Assembly: GCA_019232985.1 (NCBI GenBank)
Contig: JAFAMW010000023.1
Coordinates: forward strand, 1 to 54,194
Direction of reading: 5' to 3'
DNA from: Roseateles sp.
GTDB lineage: Bacteria > Pseudomonadota > Gammaproteobacteria > Burkholderiales > Burkholderiaceae
DNA: 54,194 nucleotides
Shown here piece after piece: positions 32,638-41,054 of the stretch (its first letter is position 1; every line of letters starts with the position of its first letter). Both the position numbers and the translations under genes were made by a program. Under the pieces are notes generated by a model. That model had not been told where the DNA came from. It ran no database searches and saw nothing but the letters and a program-made list of their open reading frames with translations.

Positions 32638-32692
32638 TGTCAAAAAGTCCCGTCCGGCGGCTTGTGGTGCCGGCTCGGGCAAGATGGCGCCC

Positions 32693-33403
32693 ATGAGCCG
32701 ATTCACCACCCCCACCGCGGCCGAGGCCGCCGCCGTCGACGCGGCGATCACGAGCCGCCATTCGATGCGCGCGTTCCTGCCGACGCCGGTGCCGCGCGCC
32801 GAGGTCGAGGCGATCCTCGCGGTCGCCGCGCGCGCACCCTCGGGCACGAACACCCAGCCCTGGCAGGTCGACGTGCTCGCCGGCGCGGCGCTCGCGCGCC
32901 TGTGCGAGCGCGTGTGCGCGGCCTACGACGACCCCGAGGAGCGCGCGCTGCACAGCGAGCCCTACGCCTACTACCCGCGCGAATGGCGCTCGCCGTACAT
33001 CGACCGGCGCCGCAAGGTCGGCTGGGACCTGTACGGCCTGCTCGGCATCGGCAAGGCCGACAAGGAGCGCATGCACCTCCAGCATGGCCGCAACTACCGC
33101 TTCTTCGATGCGCCGGTCGGGCTGATGTTCTCGATCGAGGACGTGATGGCGCAGGGCTCCTGGCTCGACTACGGCATGTTCCTGCAGAACGTGATGGTCG
33201 CGGCGCGCGCGCGCGGCCTGCACACCTGTCCGCAGGCGGCCTGGACGCAGTTCCACCGCGTGATCGCCGACGAGCTCGGCTGGGGCCCCGGGCGCACGCT
33301 GGTCTGCGGCATGGCGCTCGGCCATGCCGACCCGGCCGCGGTCGAGAACGGCCTCACGACCGAGCGCGAGCCGGTCGCCGGCTTCACCCGCTTCCACGAA
33401 TGA
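32693..33403 (+). CDS. Nitroreductase family protein
   Basis: A 236-residue FMN-dependent oxidoreductase. ITSRHSMRAFLPTPVPR (about 17-33) and APSGTNTQPWQVDVL (about 47-61) are the FMN-binding start of the family, and near the C-terminus are VCGMALGHAD and the usual ending. ATG at 32693 is taken; MAP at 32684 is also possible. Substrate of such flavoproteins is broad (nitroaromatics, quinones). The next gene's ATG overlaps its stop, so the two are coupled. Confidence 0.9.
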   Translation: MSRFTTPTAAEAAAVDAAITSRHSMRAFLPTPVPRAEVEAILAVAARAPSGTNTQPWQVDVLAGAALARLCERVCAAYDDPEERALHSEPYAYYPREWRSPYIDRRRKVGWDLYGLLGIGKADKERMHLQHGRNYRFFDAPVGLMFSIEDVMAQGSWLDYGMFLQNVMVAARARGLHTCPQAAWTQFHRVIADELGWGPGRTLVCGMALGHADPAAVENGLTTEREPVAGFTRFHE

Positions 33404-34398
33404 GCGCCATGAGCGAATCGAGACCGAAGATCCTGGTCGCGCGCCGCGTGTTCCCCGAGGTGCTCGCGCGCCTGCGCGAGCATTTCGAGGTCGAGGCCAA
33501 CGACGCCGACGCGCCGTGGACGCCGGCCGAGCTGCGCGCGCGGCTGCCCGGCGTGCACGGCCTGTTCGTCGCGGGCACCGACGCGGTCGACGCGGCCGCG
33601 CTCGCCGCGGCGCCCGCGCTGCGCATCGTCGCGACGATGACGGTCGGCTACAACCACATCGACGTCGCCGCGTGCACGGCGCGCGGCGTGCTCGTGACGA
33701 ACGCGCCCGACGTGCTGACCGAGACGACGGCGGACTTCGGCTTCGCGCTGATGATGGCCGCGGCGCGCCGCGTGACCGAGGGCGAGCGCTTCCTGCGCGA
33801 AGGGCGCTGGCGCCACTGGGGCGTCGACCTGCTCGCGGGCCAGGACGTGCACGGCGCGACGCTGGGCATCCTCGGCATGGGCCGGATCGGCCAGGCGATC
33901 GCGCGGCGCGGCCACCTCGGCTTCGGCATGCCGGTGATCTATCACAACCGCAGCCGGCTCGCGCCCGAGCTCGAGGCGCCGCTCGCGGCGCGCTGGGTCG
34001 AGAAAGACGAACTGATGGCCGCGGCCGACCACCTCGTGATCGTGCTGCCCTACAGCGCGGCGACCCACCACATCGTGGCGGCGCGCGAACTCGCGCTGAT
34101 GAAGCCGGGCGCGACGCTGACGAATATCGCGCGCGGCGGCATCGTCGACGACGCGGCGCTCGCCGCCGCGCTGCGCGACGGCCGCCTCGCCGCGGCCGGG
34201 CTCGACGTGTTCGAGGGCGAGCCGGGCGTGCACGCGGCCCTGCTCGAGCTGCCCAATGTCGCGCTGACGCCGCATATCGCGAGCGCCTCGGTGCCGACCC
34301 GGCTCGCGATGGCGATGCTCGCGGTCGACAATCTGGTCGCCGCGTTCGGCGGCGCGACGCCGCCGACGCTGCTGAACCCCGAGGCGCTGCGGCGTTGA
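33400..34398 (+). CDS. D-2-hydroxyacid dehydrogenase (glyoxylate/hydroxypyruvate reductase-like)
   Basis: A 332-residue protein. The NAD(P)-binding loop is LGILGMGRIGQAIARRG (about residues 162-178). Catalytic Arg is in NIARGGIVDD, Glu in DVFEGEPGV, and His in LTPHIASAS. VTNAPDVLTETTADFGFALM is the family block before the cofactor domain. It likely reduces glyoxylate or hydroxypyruvate to the D-hydroxyacid. The start at 33400 overlaps the nitroreductase stop (ATGA); an ATG at 33409 is the alternative. Confidence 0.9.
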   Translation: MSAMSESRPKILVARRVFPEVLARLREHFEVEANDADAPWTPAELRARLPGVHGLFVAGTDAVDAAALAAAPALRIVATMTVGYNHIDVAACTARGVLVTNAPDVLTETTADFGFALMMAAARRVTEGERFLREGRWRHWGVDLLAGQDVHGATLGILGMGRIGQAIARRGHLGFGMPVIYHNRSRLAPELEAPLAARWVEKDELMAAADHLVIVLPYSAATHHIVAARELALMKPGATLTNIARGGIVDDAALAAALRDGRLAAAGLDVFEGEPGVHAALLELPNVALTPHIASASVPTRLAMAMLAVDNLVAAFGGATPPTLLNPEALRR

Positions 34399-34439
34399 GA
34401 TCGAGCGCCGCGGCGCGGGCGGGCTGAGACAATGCCCGC

Positions 34440-35789
34440 ATGACCATCGTCGACATCGTTCTTCTCGCCGGCCTGGCCGTCGTCATCGGCCTGCTGCTGC
34501 TCCTGCTCAAGCGTGCGCGACCCGAGGCGGGGCAGGGGGCGGATCTCGGCGCGCTCGTGAACCAGAGCAGCGAGCGCCTCGAGCGCAGCCTGCGCGACGA
34601 GCTCACGCGCGGCTCGAGCGGCCTGCGCCAGGAACTGCTCGGCCAGCTCGCGCAGTTCCAGCAGACCCTGCTCGCCCAGAGCGGCACCGTCGCGCGCGGG
34701 CAGAACGAGCAGATCGAGGCGTTTCGCGTCCAGCTCGCGAGCCTGCAGCAGGCGCTCGGCGGCGCCGCGCACGCCGCGCGCGAGGCCCAGGATCAGGCGA
34801 TGCTGCGCCTGACCGACGCGATGCGCGAGCGCCTCGCCGCGATGCAGCAGGACAACGAGAAAAAACTCGAGCAGATGCGCGCAACCGTCGACGAAAAGCT
34901 CCACGCGACGCTCGAGCAGCGCCTCGGCGAGAGCTTTAAGCAGGTCGCCGAGCGGCTCGAGCAGGTCCACAAGGGCCTCGGCGAGATGCAGGGCCTCGCG
35001 CGCGACGTCGGCTCGCTGAACCGCGTGCTCACGAACGTGAAGACGCGCGGCATCTTCGGCGAGGTCCAGCTCGCCGGCCTGCTCGAGCAGGTCTTCACGC
35101 TCGAGCAGTACGCGGCCAACGTCGAGACCGTGCCCGGCAGCGGCGCGCGCGTCGAGTACGCGATCCGTCTGCCCGGCCAGCGCGAGGGCGGCGCGCCGCT
35201 GTGGCTGCCGATCGACGCGAAGTTCCCGCGCGAGGACTACGAGCGCCTGCTCGACGCCCAGGAGCGCGCCGACCCGGCCGGCGCGGAGACGGCGGCCAAG
35301 GCGATCGAGACGCGCCTGCGCCTCGAGGCGCGCACGATCCGCGAGAAATACGTGGCGCCGCCGCATACGACCGACTTCGCGATCCTCTTCGTGCCGACCG
35401 AGGGCCTGTACGCCGAGGCGCTGCGCCGCCCCGGCCTCGTCCAGGCGCTGCAGCAGGAGCAGCGCGTGATGCTCGCGGGCCCGACGACGCTGCTCGCGAC
35501 GCTCAACAGCCTGCAGATGGGTTTTCGCACGCTCGCGCTCGAGAAGCGCTCGGCCGAGGTCTGGGAGGTGCTCGGCGCCGTCAAGACCGAGTTCGCGAAG
35601 TTCGGCGACGTGCTCGCGAAGACCAAGAAAAAGCTCGAGGAAGCGAGCAACACGATCGACGCGGCCGAGGTGCGCACGCGCGCGATGACGCGCAAGCTCA
35701 AGGGCGTCGAGGCGCTGCCCGAGGGCGCGGCCGGCGCGCTGCTGCAGCTCGGCGCTGCCGCCGAAGACGGCGACGACGCCGACGCCTGA
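34440..35789 (+). CDS. rmuC: DNA recombination protein RmuC
   Basis: A 449-residue protein. N-terminal membrane anchor is at residues 3-23 (IVDIVLLAGLAVVIGLLLLLL), then a long coiled coil (about 40-190). The RmuC domain (about 195-400) has NVKTRGIFGEVQLAGLLEQVF, the PD-(D/E)XK-like LWLPIDAKFPREDYERLL and FVPTEGLYAEAL. The family limits inversion of short repeats in E. coli and is predicted to be a nuclease. The C-terminus is acidic. Confidence 0.95.
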   Translation: MTIVDIVLLAGLAVVIGLLLLLLKRARPEAGQGADLGALVNQSSERLERSLRDELTRGSSGLRQELLGQLAQFQQTLLAQSGTVARGQNEQIEAFRVQLASLQQALGGAAHAAREAQDQAMLRLTDAMRERLAAMQQDNEKKLEQMRATVDEKLHATLEQRLGESFKQVAERLEQVHKGLGEMQGLARDVGSLNRVLTNVKTRGIFGEVQLAGLLEQVFTLEQYAANVETVPGSGARVEYAIRLPGQREGGAPLWLPIDAKFPREDYERLLDAQERADPAGAETAAKAIETRLRLEARTIREKYVAPPHTTDFAILFVPTEGLYAEALRRPGLVQALQQEQRVMLAGPTTLLATLNSLQMGFRTLALEKRSAEVWEVLGAVKTEFAKFGDVLAKTKKKLEEASNTIDAAEVRTRAMTRKLKGVEALPEGAAGALLQLGAAAEDGDDADA

Positions 35790-35874
35790 ACCCCACCCGA
35801 TCGCGGTGGTGCGACTTTTGGCAGGGTCGCGCGGGTGCCCTAGGATGGGCGCCCCGAATGCCGCCGAGCGCACC

Positions 35875-38682
35875 ATGAAATTGCACCGTCTGTCGAGTCT
35901 CGCCCTGGGCCTGGCCCTGGGCCTGAACCTGTTGGCGCCCGCCGCGCTGGCCAAGCCCCAGCCCAAGCCGCCGATCGCGAAGGCCGCGGCCCAGCCCGAG
36001 TTCGTGCGCGAGCTCGGCGGCATCAGCGAGTACCGGCTGCCCAACGGCCTGCAGGTGCTGCTGTTCCCCGACGCGGCGCAGACCACGACGACGGTCAACG
36101 TGACCTACCACGTCGGCAGCCGCTTCGAAGGCCAGGGCGAGTACGGCATGGCCCACCTGCTCGAGCACCTGATGTTCAAGGGCACGCCGACGCACAAGGA
36201 CATCCCGACCGAGTTCGCCCAGCACGCGCTGCGCTTCAACGGCACGACGAACACCGACCGCACCAACTACTTTGAGAGTTTCAACGCCGACGACAAGACG
36301 CTCGCCTACGCGATCGACATGGAAGCCGACCGCATGGTCCACAGCTTCATCGCCAAGGCCGACCTCGACAAGGAGATGAGCGTCGTGCGCAACGAGTACG
36401 AGCGCGGCGAGAACGAGCCGTTCGCGGTGCTCAGCAAGCGCGTCCAGGCGGCCGCCTACGAATGGCACGCCTACGGCCACGCGACGATCGGCCCGAAGAG
36501 CGACATCGAGAACGTGCCGATCGAGAAGCTCCAGGCCTTCTACCGCACCTACTACCGGCCCGACAACGCGACCCTGCTCGTCGCCGGCCGCTTCGACCCG
36601 CAGGCGACGCTCAAGCTGATCGGCGCTGCGTTCGGCCCGCTCGCGAAGCCGGCCGCGCCGGTCCCGGTGCCCTACACGGTCGAGCCCGCGCAGGACGGCG
36701 AGAAGCGCGTCGTCGTGCGCCGCGTCGGCGGGCAGCCGATCGTGCTCGTCGACTACCACGTGCCGGCGCTCGCGCACCCGGACACGCCGGCGCTGCTCGT
36801 TTACGCAAGCCTGATGTCGATGCAGCCGAGCGGCCATCTGTACAAGCAGCTCGTCGAGACCAAGCTGGCGGTCGCCGCGGGCCTCGGTGGCCTCGGCGGC
36901 CATGACCCGGGCGGCATGATGGCCTACGCGGTGCTGCCGGCCGAGGCCAAGCCGGCCGACATCGACGCGGTCGAGCACAGGCTGACCGAGCTCGTCGAGG
37001 ACGACGCCGCGACGCCCGACGCCGCGTTCACCGACGACGAGATCAAGCGCGTGCGCGAGCAGGCCGTGCTCGACTACCGCAACAGCATGAAGCGCCCCGA
37101 GGCGCTGATCGGCCAGATCTCGACGCTGCTCGGCGCCGGCGACTGGCGCCTGCTGTTCCAGCTCCAGCAGGACCTGCCGCTGGTCACGCTCGCCGACGTC
37201 GATCGCGTGCGCCACGCCTACTTCAAGCCCGCGAACCGCACGGTCGGCCACTACCTGCCGGCCGCCGAGGTCGAGCGCGTCGCGATCCCCGCGACGCCGC
37301 CGCTCGACGCCCGCCTCGCCCAGCTCAAGGCGCCGCCCAAGGTCGAGGAGGGCGAGCAATTCGATCCGACCCCCGCGAAACTCGACACGCGCACCCAGGT
37401 GCAGACGCTGCCGAGCGGCATCGAGCTCAGCACGCTCGCGAAGCAGACGCGCGGCAACACCGTCACGCTGCTGATGCACCTGCGCTGGGGCGAGCCCGGC
37501 GAGACGACGCGCGCGCTCGGCACCGACGCGGTCGACGACATGCTGCTCGAGGGCAGCGCCCATTACGACAAGCAGAAGATCCGCGACGAGCTGCTGCGCC
37601 TGAAGGCCAGCGCGAGCGTCGTCGGCGGCAACCAGGGCGCGACCCTCGTGCTCAGCGCCGAGCGCGACACCCTGCTCGACGCGCTCGCGCTGATGGCCGA
37701 CGTGCTCCAGCAGCCGCAGTTCCCGGCCGACGCGTTCGACCGCATCAAGAAGGCCGGCCTGGCCGGCCTCGAGGCCTCGCGCGAGCAGCTCGGCACGCAG
37801 CGCCAGGAGGCGACGCGCGGCTTCTACAACGCGGGCCGCGGCGTCAAGCTCGGCGACCCCGACTACATCCCTAGCCTCGACGAGCGCATCGACGAGCTGC
37901 GCCGCACCGAGCTCGCCGACGTGCGCGGCTTCTACGCGCGCTACTGGTCGGCCGACGCGGCGCGCGTCGCCGTCGTCGGCGCGCTGCCCGACGGCCTCGC
38001 CGCGGCGGTCGAGAAGGACTTCGGCGGCTGGAAGAAGGCCGACGCGCCGCGCTTCGTGCGCCATGTGTCGACGCCGTTCGCGCTGCCGGTCCAGCGCGTC
38101 GACGTCCAGGCCAGGGACAAGACCAGCGCCGAGGCGGTCTGGGACGAGCGCTTGAGCCTGAGCGAGCAGGACCCCGACTACCTGCCGCTCGCGCTCGCGG
38201 TGCGCGTGTTCGGTTCGGGCGGCATGGAGAGCCGGCTGTCGACGCGGGTGCGTCGCCAGGACGGCATGACCTACGGCATCGGCGCGCGCGTCGGCGCGCC
38301 CTGGTTCGGCCAGGACGCCGACTTCTCGATCAGCGGCACCTTCGCGCCGCAGAACCGCGAGGCCGTGCTCGCGGCCGTGCACGAGGAGCTCGAGCGCATG
38401 AGTCGCGACGGCATCACGGCCGAGGAGCTCGCGCGCGCCAAGCACGACATCCTCGAGAGCTGGCGTCAGGGCCGCGCCAACGACGGCGCGCTCGCCCAGG
38501 CGCTGAACCAGCACCTCGACATCGGCCACCGCGACTGGGTCTACACGGCCCGGCGCGACGCGGCGCTGCAGGCCGTCACGCTCGAGCAGGCCAACGCGGC
38601 CTGGCGCAAGTACATCCGGCCCGATGCATTCCTGATCACGACGGCCGGCGACTTCTCGGGCCAGGCCGCGAAGGCGAACTGA
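35875..38682 (+). CDS. M16 family zinc metallopeptidase, two-domain, exported
   Basis: A 935-residue protein. Signal peptide is residues 1-24 (ALGLNLLAPAALA). The first M16 unit has the inverted zinc motif HLLEH in GMAHLLEHLMFKGTPTHKD (about residue 95) and the third ligand Glu in VVRNEYERGENEP. The second M16 half (about 490-930) lacks HxxEH and should be structural, as in pitrilysin-type enzymes. It is expected in the periplasm and probably degrades peptides. ATG at 35875 begins the signal peptide. Confidence 0.93.
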   Translation: MKLHRLSSLALGLALGLNLLAPAALAKPQPKPPIAKAAAQPEFVRELGGISEYRLPNGLQVLLFPDAAQTTTTVNVTYHVGSRFEGQGEYGMAHLLEHLMFKGTPTHKDIPTEFAQHALRFNGTTNTDRTNYFESFNADDKTLAYAIDMEADRMVHSFIAKADLDKEMSVVRNEYERGENEPFAVLSKRVQAAAYEWHAYGHATIGPKSDIENVPIEKLQAFYRTYYRPDNATLLVAGRFDPQATLKLIGAAFGPLAKPAAPVPVPYTVEPAQDGEKRVVVRRVGGQPIVLVDYHVPALAHPDTPALLVYASLMSMQPSGHLYKQLVETKLAVAAGLGGLGGHDPGGMMAYAVLPAEAKPADIDAVEHRLTELVEDDAATPDAAFTDDEIKRVREQAVLDYRNSMKRPEALIGQISTLLGAGDWRLLFQLQQDLPLVTLADVDRVRHAYFKPANRTVGHYLPAAEVERVAIPATPPLDARLAQLKAPPKVEEGEQFDPTPAKLDTRTQVQTLPSGIELSTLAKQTRGNTVTLLMHLRWGEPGETTRALGTDAVDDMLLEGSAHYDKQKIRDELLRLKASASVVGGNQGATLVLSAERDTLLDALALMADVLQQPQFPADAFDRIKKAGLAGLEASREQLGTQRQEATRGFYNAGRGVKLGDPDYIPSLDERIDELRRTELADVRGFYARYWSADAARVAVVGALPDGLAAAVEKDFGGWKKADAPRFVRHVSTPFALPVQRVDVQARDKTSAEAVWDERLSLSEQDPDYLPLALAVRVFGSGGMESRLSTRVRRQDGMTYGIGARVGAPWFGQDADFSISGTFAPQNREAVLAAVHEELERMSRDGITAEELARAKHDILESWRQGRANDGALAQALNQHLDIGHRDWVYTARRDAALQAVTLEQANAAWRKYIRPDAFLITTAGDFSGQAAKAN

Positions 38683-38703
38683 GGCGCGCTTGCGCGCCGG
38701 ACA

Positions 38704-38734
38704 AACGCCGGCCGTCGCGCCGGCGTTTTTTTTT
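38704..38734 (+). terminator. Intrinsic terminator after the M16 gene
   Basis: AACGCCGGC (38704-38712) and GCCGGCGTT (38719-38727) with a 6-nt loop, running into a tract of nine T (38726-38734). A classic strong terminator. Confidence 0.92.
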
Positions 38735-38886
38735 ATGGCGCGCCGGATTGTGGTTTGCCGCAATGGCCGACCCACCCCGGCAAACGTCATGCTGATGTAA
38801 GCGATGGCGCGCAGCGTGGCGCCGGTCGCCTTCGCGAGGCTTGCGCGGGCGCGAATATCCAACCCATAACGGAGCGAGACAAACCC

Positions 38887-40080
38887 ATGAAGCTGATCCA
38901 CCAGACCCTCGTCGCCGCGGCCCTGCTGATCGCCTTCGGCGCGGCGCAGGCCGCCGAGCCGATCAAGATCGGCGTGTCGGGACCGTTCACCGGCGGTTCC
39001 TCGTCGATGGGCGTGTCGATGCGCGACGGCGTGCGCCTCGCGGCCCAGGAGATCAACGCGGCCGGCGGCGTGCTCGGCCGCCCGATCGAGCTCGTCGAGC
39101 GCGACGACGAGGCCAAGAACGAACGCGGCGTGCAGATCGCCCAGGAGCTGATCAACCGCGAGCATGTGGCCGCGACCGTCGGCTTCATCAACACCGGCGT
39201 CGCGCTGGCCTCGCAGCGCTTCTACGAGATGGCCAAGGTGCCGGTCATGAACAACGTCGCGACGGGCTCGATCGTCACGCACCAGTTCGACAACCAGCCC
39301 GACAACTACGTGTTCCGCAACGCCGCGAACGACAGCATCCAGGCGCCGATGATCGTCGACGAGGTCGTGCGCCGCGGCTTCAAGAAGGTCGCGATCATGG
39401 CCGACTCGACCAACTACGGCCAGCTCGGCCAGAAGGACCTCGTCGCGGCGCTCGCGAAGAAGGGCCTGACGCCGGTCGCGAACGAGAAGTTCAATATCGG
39501 CGACGTCGACATGACCGCCCAGCTGCTCAAGGCCAGGGCCGCCGGCGCCGACGCGGTGCTGACCTACGGCATCGGCCCCGAGCTCGCCCAGCTCGCGAAC
39601 GGCATGACCAAGATCGGCTGGAAGGTGCCGATGGTCGGCTCGTGGACGCTGTCGATGGCCAACTACATCGACAACGCGGGCCCCGGCGGCGAGGGCGCGC
39701 GCATGCCGCAGACCTTTGTCCAGGAACCGACCAACGCGAAGCGCCAGAGCTTCATCATCGCCTTCCTCAAGACTTTCAACCCGAAGGGCGGGCGCATGGA
39801 CTCGCCGGTCTCGGCCGCGCAGGGCTACGACTCCGTCTACCTGCTCGCCGCGGCGATCAAGCAGGCCGGCTCGACCGACGGCGCCAAGGTCAAGGCCGCG
39901 CTCGAGGACCTGAAGACGCCGGTCGACGGCGTCGTGACGACCTACAAGCACCCGTTCACGAAGGCCAACCACGAGGCGATCGACGCGAGCATCCCGGTGT
40001 TCGGCGAGGTCAAGGGCGGCCGCGTCGTCTACGCGTACGAGGCCGACCAGAAGAAGGCCTCGCTCGAGGGCAAGAAGTAA
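38887..40080 (+). CDS. Branched-chain amino-acid type ABC transporter, substrate-binding protein
   Basis: A 397-residue periplasmic binding protein, ATG at 38887. Signal peptide is residues 1-22 (ending GAAQA). IKIGVSGPFTGGSSSMGVSM, RDGVRLAAQEINAAGGVLG and ELVERDDEAK are the standard opening of the family-5/LivK type, and AAQGYDSVYLLAAAIKQAG lies near the end. It is the first gene of a four-gene plus-strand unit (binding protein, LivH, LivM-LivG fusion, LivF). The ligand could be a branched-chain amino acid or another small carboxylate or amide; the sequence does not decide. Confidence 0.93.
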   Translation: MKLIHQTLVAAALLIAFGAAQAAEPIKIGVSGPFTGGSSSMGVSMRDGVRLAAQEINAAGGVLGRPIELVERDDEAKNERGVQIAQELINREHVAATVGFINTGVALASQRFYEMAKVPVMNNVATGSIVTHQFDNQPDNYVFRNAANDSIQAPMIVDEVVRRGFKKVAIMADSTNYGQLGQKDLVAALAKKGLTPVANEKFNIGDVDMTAQLLKARAAGADAVLTYGIGPELAQLANGMTKIGWKVPMVGSWTLSMANYIDNAGPGGEGARMPQTFVQEPTNAKRQSFIIAFLKTFNPKGGRMDSPVSAAQGYDSVYLLAAAIKQAGSTDGAKVKAALEDLKTPVDGVVTTYKHPFTKANHEAIDASIPVFGEVKGGRVVYAYEADQKKASLEGKK

Positions 40081-40165
40081 AGCCGGACGGCTTCCTATCG
40101 GGTCCCGCCCGGCTTGACGGCCCGGCGGGACTTGCTTTGAATCGGGCCTGCTTTTCGGACTGTCC

Positions 40166-41047
40166 ATGGACCTGCAGATCCTTACCCAACTGATCTTCAG
40201 CGGCATCGCGCTGGGGATGATTTACGCGACCGTCGCGTTCGGCTACCAGCTGACCTTCGCGACCTCGGACACGCTGAACTTCGGCCAGGGCGAGGCGCTG
40301 ATGCTCGGCGCGCTGGTCGGCCTGTCGCTGACGAACGCGGGCGTCAACTACTGGCTCGTGCTGCCGCTCGTGTGCGTGTTCGGCGCGCTGCAGGGCGCGC
40401 TCGTCGAGTTCGTCGGCGTGCGCCCGGCGATCAAGATCAAGAGCGAGTTCGGCTGGATCATGTCGACGATCGCGCTGGGCATCATCTTCAAGAACGTCGC
40501 CGAGAACGTCTGGGGCCGCGACCAGATGCCGTTCCCGTCGCCGCTGCCCGAGGCGCCGCTGCATTTCCTCGGCGCGAACGTGCTGCCGCGCGAGCTGCTG
40601 ATCGTCGTCGGCGCGCTCGTGATGATGCTCGCGGTCGAGTTCTTCAACCGCCGCACGATCTACGGCAAGGCCGTCGTCGCGACCTTCAACGACCGCGACG
40701 CGGCCAAGCTGATGGGCATCAACACCGGGCTCGTGATCACCTTCTCGTACGCGCTGTCCTCGCTGACCGCGGCGGCCGCGGGCGTGCTCGTCGCGCCGAT
40801 CACGCTGGCCGGCGCGCAGATGGGCGGCACGCTCGGGCTCAAGGCCTTCGCGGTCGCGATCATCGGCGGCCTCACGAGCGGCCTGGGCATCATCGTCGGC
40901 GGCATCATCCTCGGCGTCGTCGAGAAGCTCTCGGGCTTCTACATCTCGACCGGCTACCAGGACGTGCCGGGCCTCGTGCTGCTGCTGATCGTGCTCGCGA
41001 TCAAGCCGGCCGGCCTGTTCGGCAAGACCGCGATCAAGAAGGTTTAA
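40166..41047 (+). CDS. livH: Branched-chain amino-acid ABC transporter permease LivH
   Basis: A 293-residue integral membrane protein with about eight helices. The N-terminus LQILTQLIFSGIALGMIYAT, then the segment LTFATSDTLNFGQGEALMLG, is the LivH hallmark. Toward the end, GGLTSGLGIIVGGIILGVVEKLSGF is typical of the last helices. It forms half of the inner-membrane pore with the LivM part of the next gene. Confidence 0.95.
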   Translation: MDLQILTQLIFSGIALGMIYATVAFGYQLTFATSDTLNFGQGEALMLGALVGLSLTNAGVNYWLVLPLVCVFGALQGALVEFVGVRPAIKIKSEFGWIMSTIALGIIFKNVAENVWGRDQMPFPSPLPEAPLHFLGANVLPRELLIVVGALVMMLAVEFFNRRTIYGKAVVATFNDRDAAKLMGINTGLVITFSYALSSLTAAAAGVLVAPITLAGAQMGGTLGLKAFAVAIIGGLTSGLGIIVGGIILGVVEKLSGFYISTGYQDVPGLVLLLIVLAIKPAGLFGKTAIKKV

Positions 41048-41054
41048 GGCGGCG

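Noticed and set aside
35698..40206. A 1502-codon open frame on the minus strand
   Set aside because: Lies opposite RmuC, the M16 peptidase and the LivK-like gene, is Arg/His/Ala/Asp-rich without any domain, and results from high third-position GC in the real genes.
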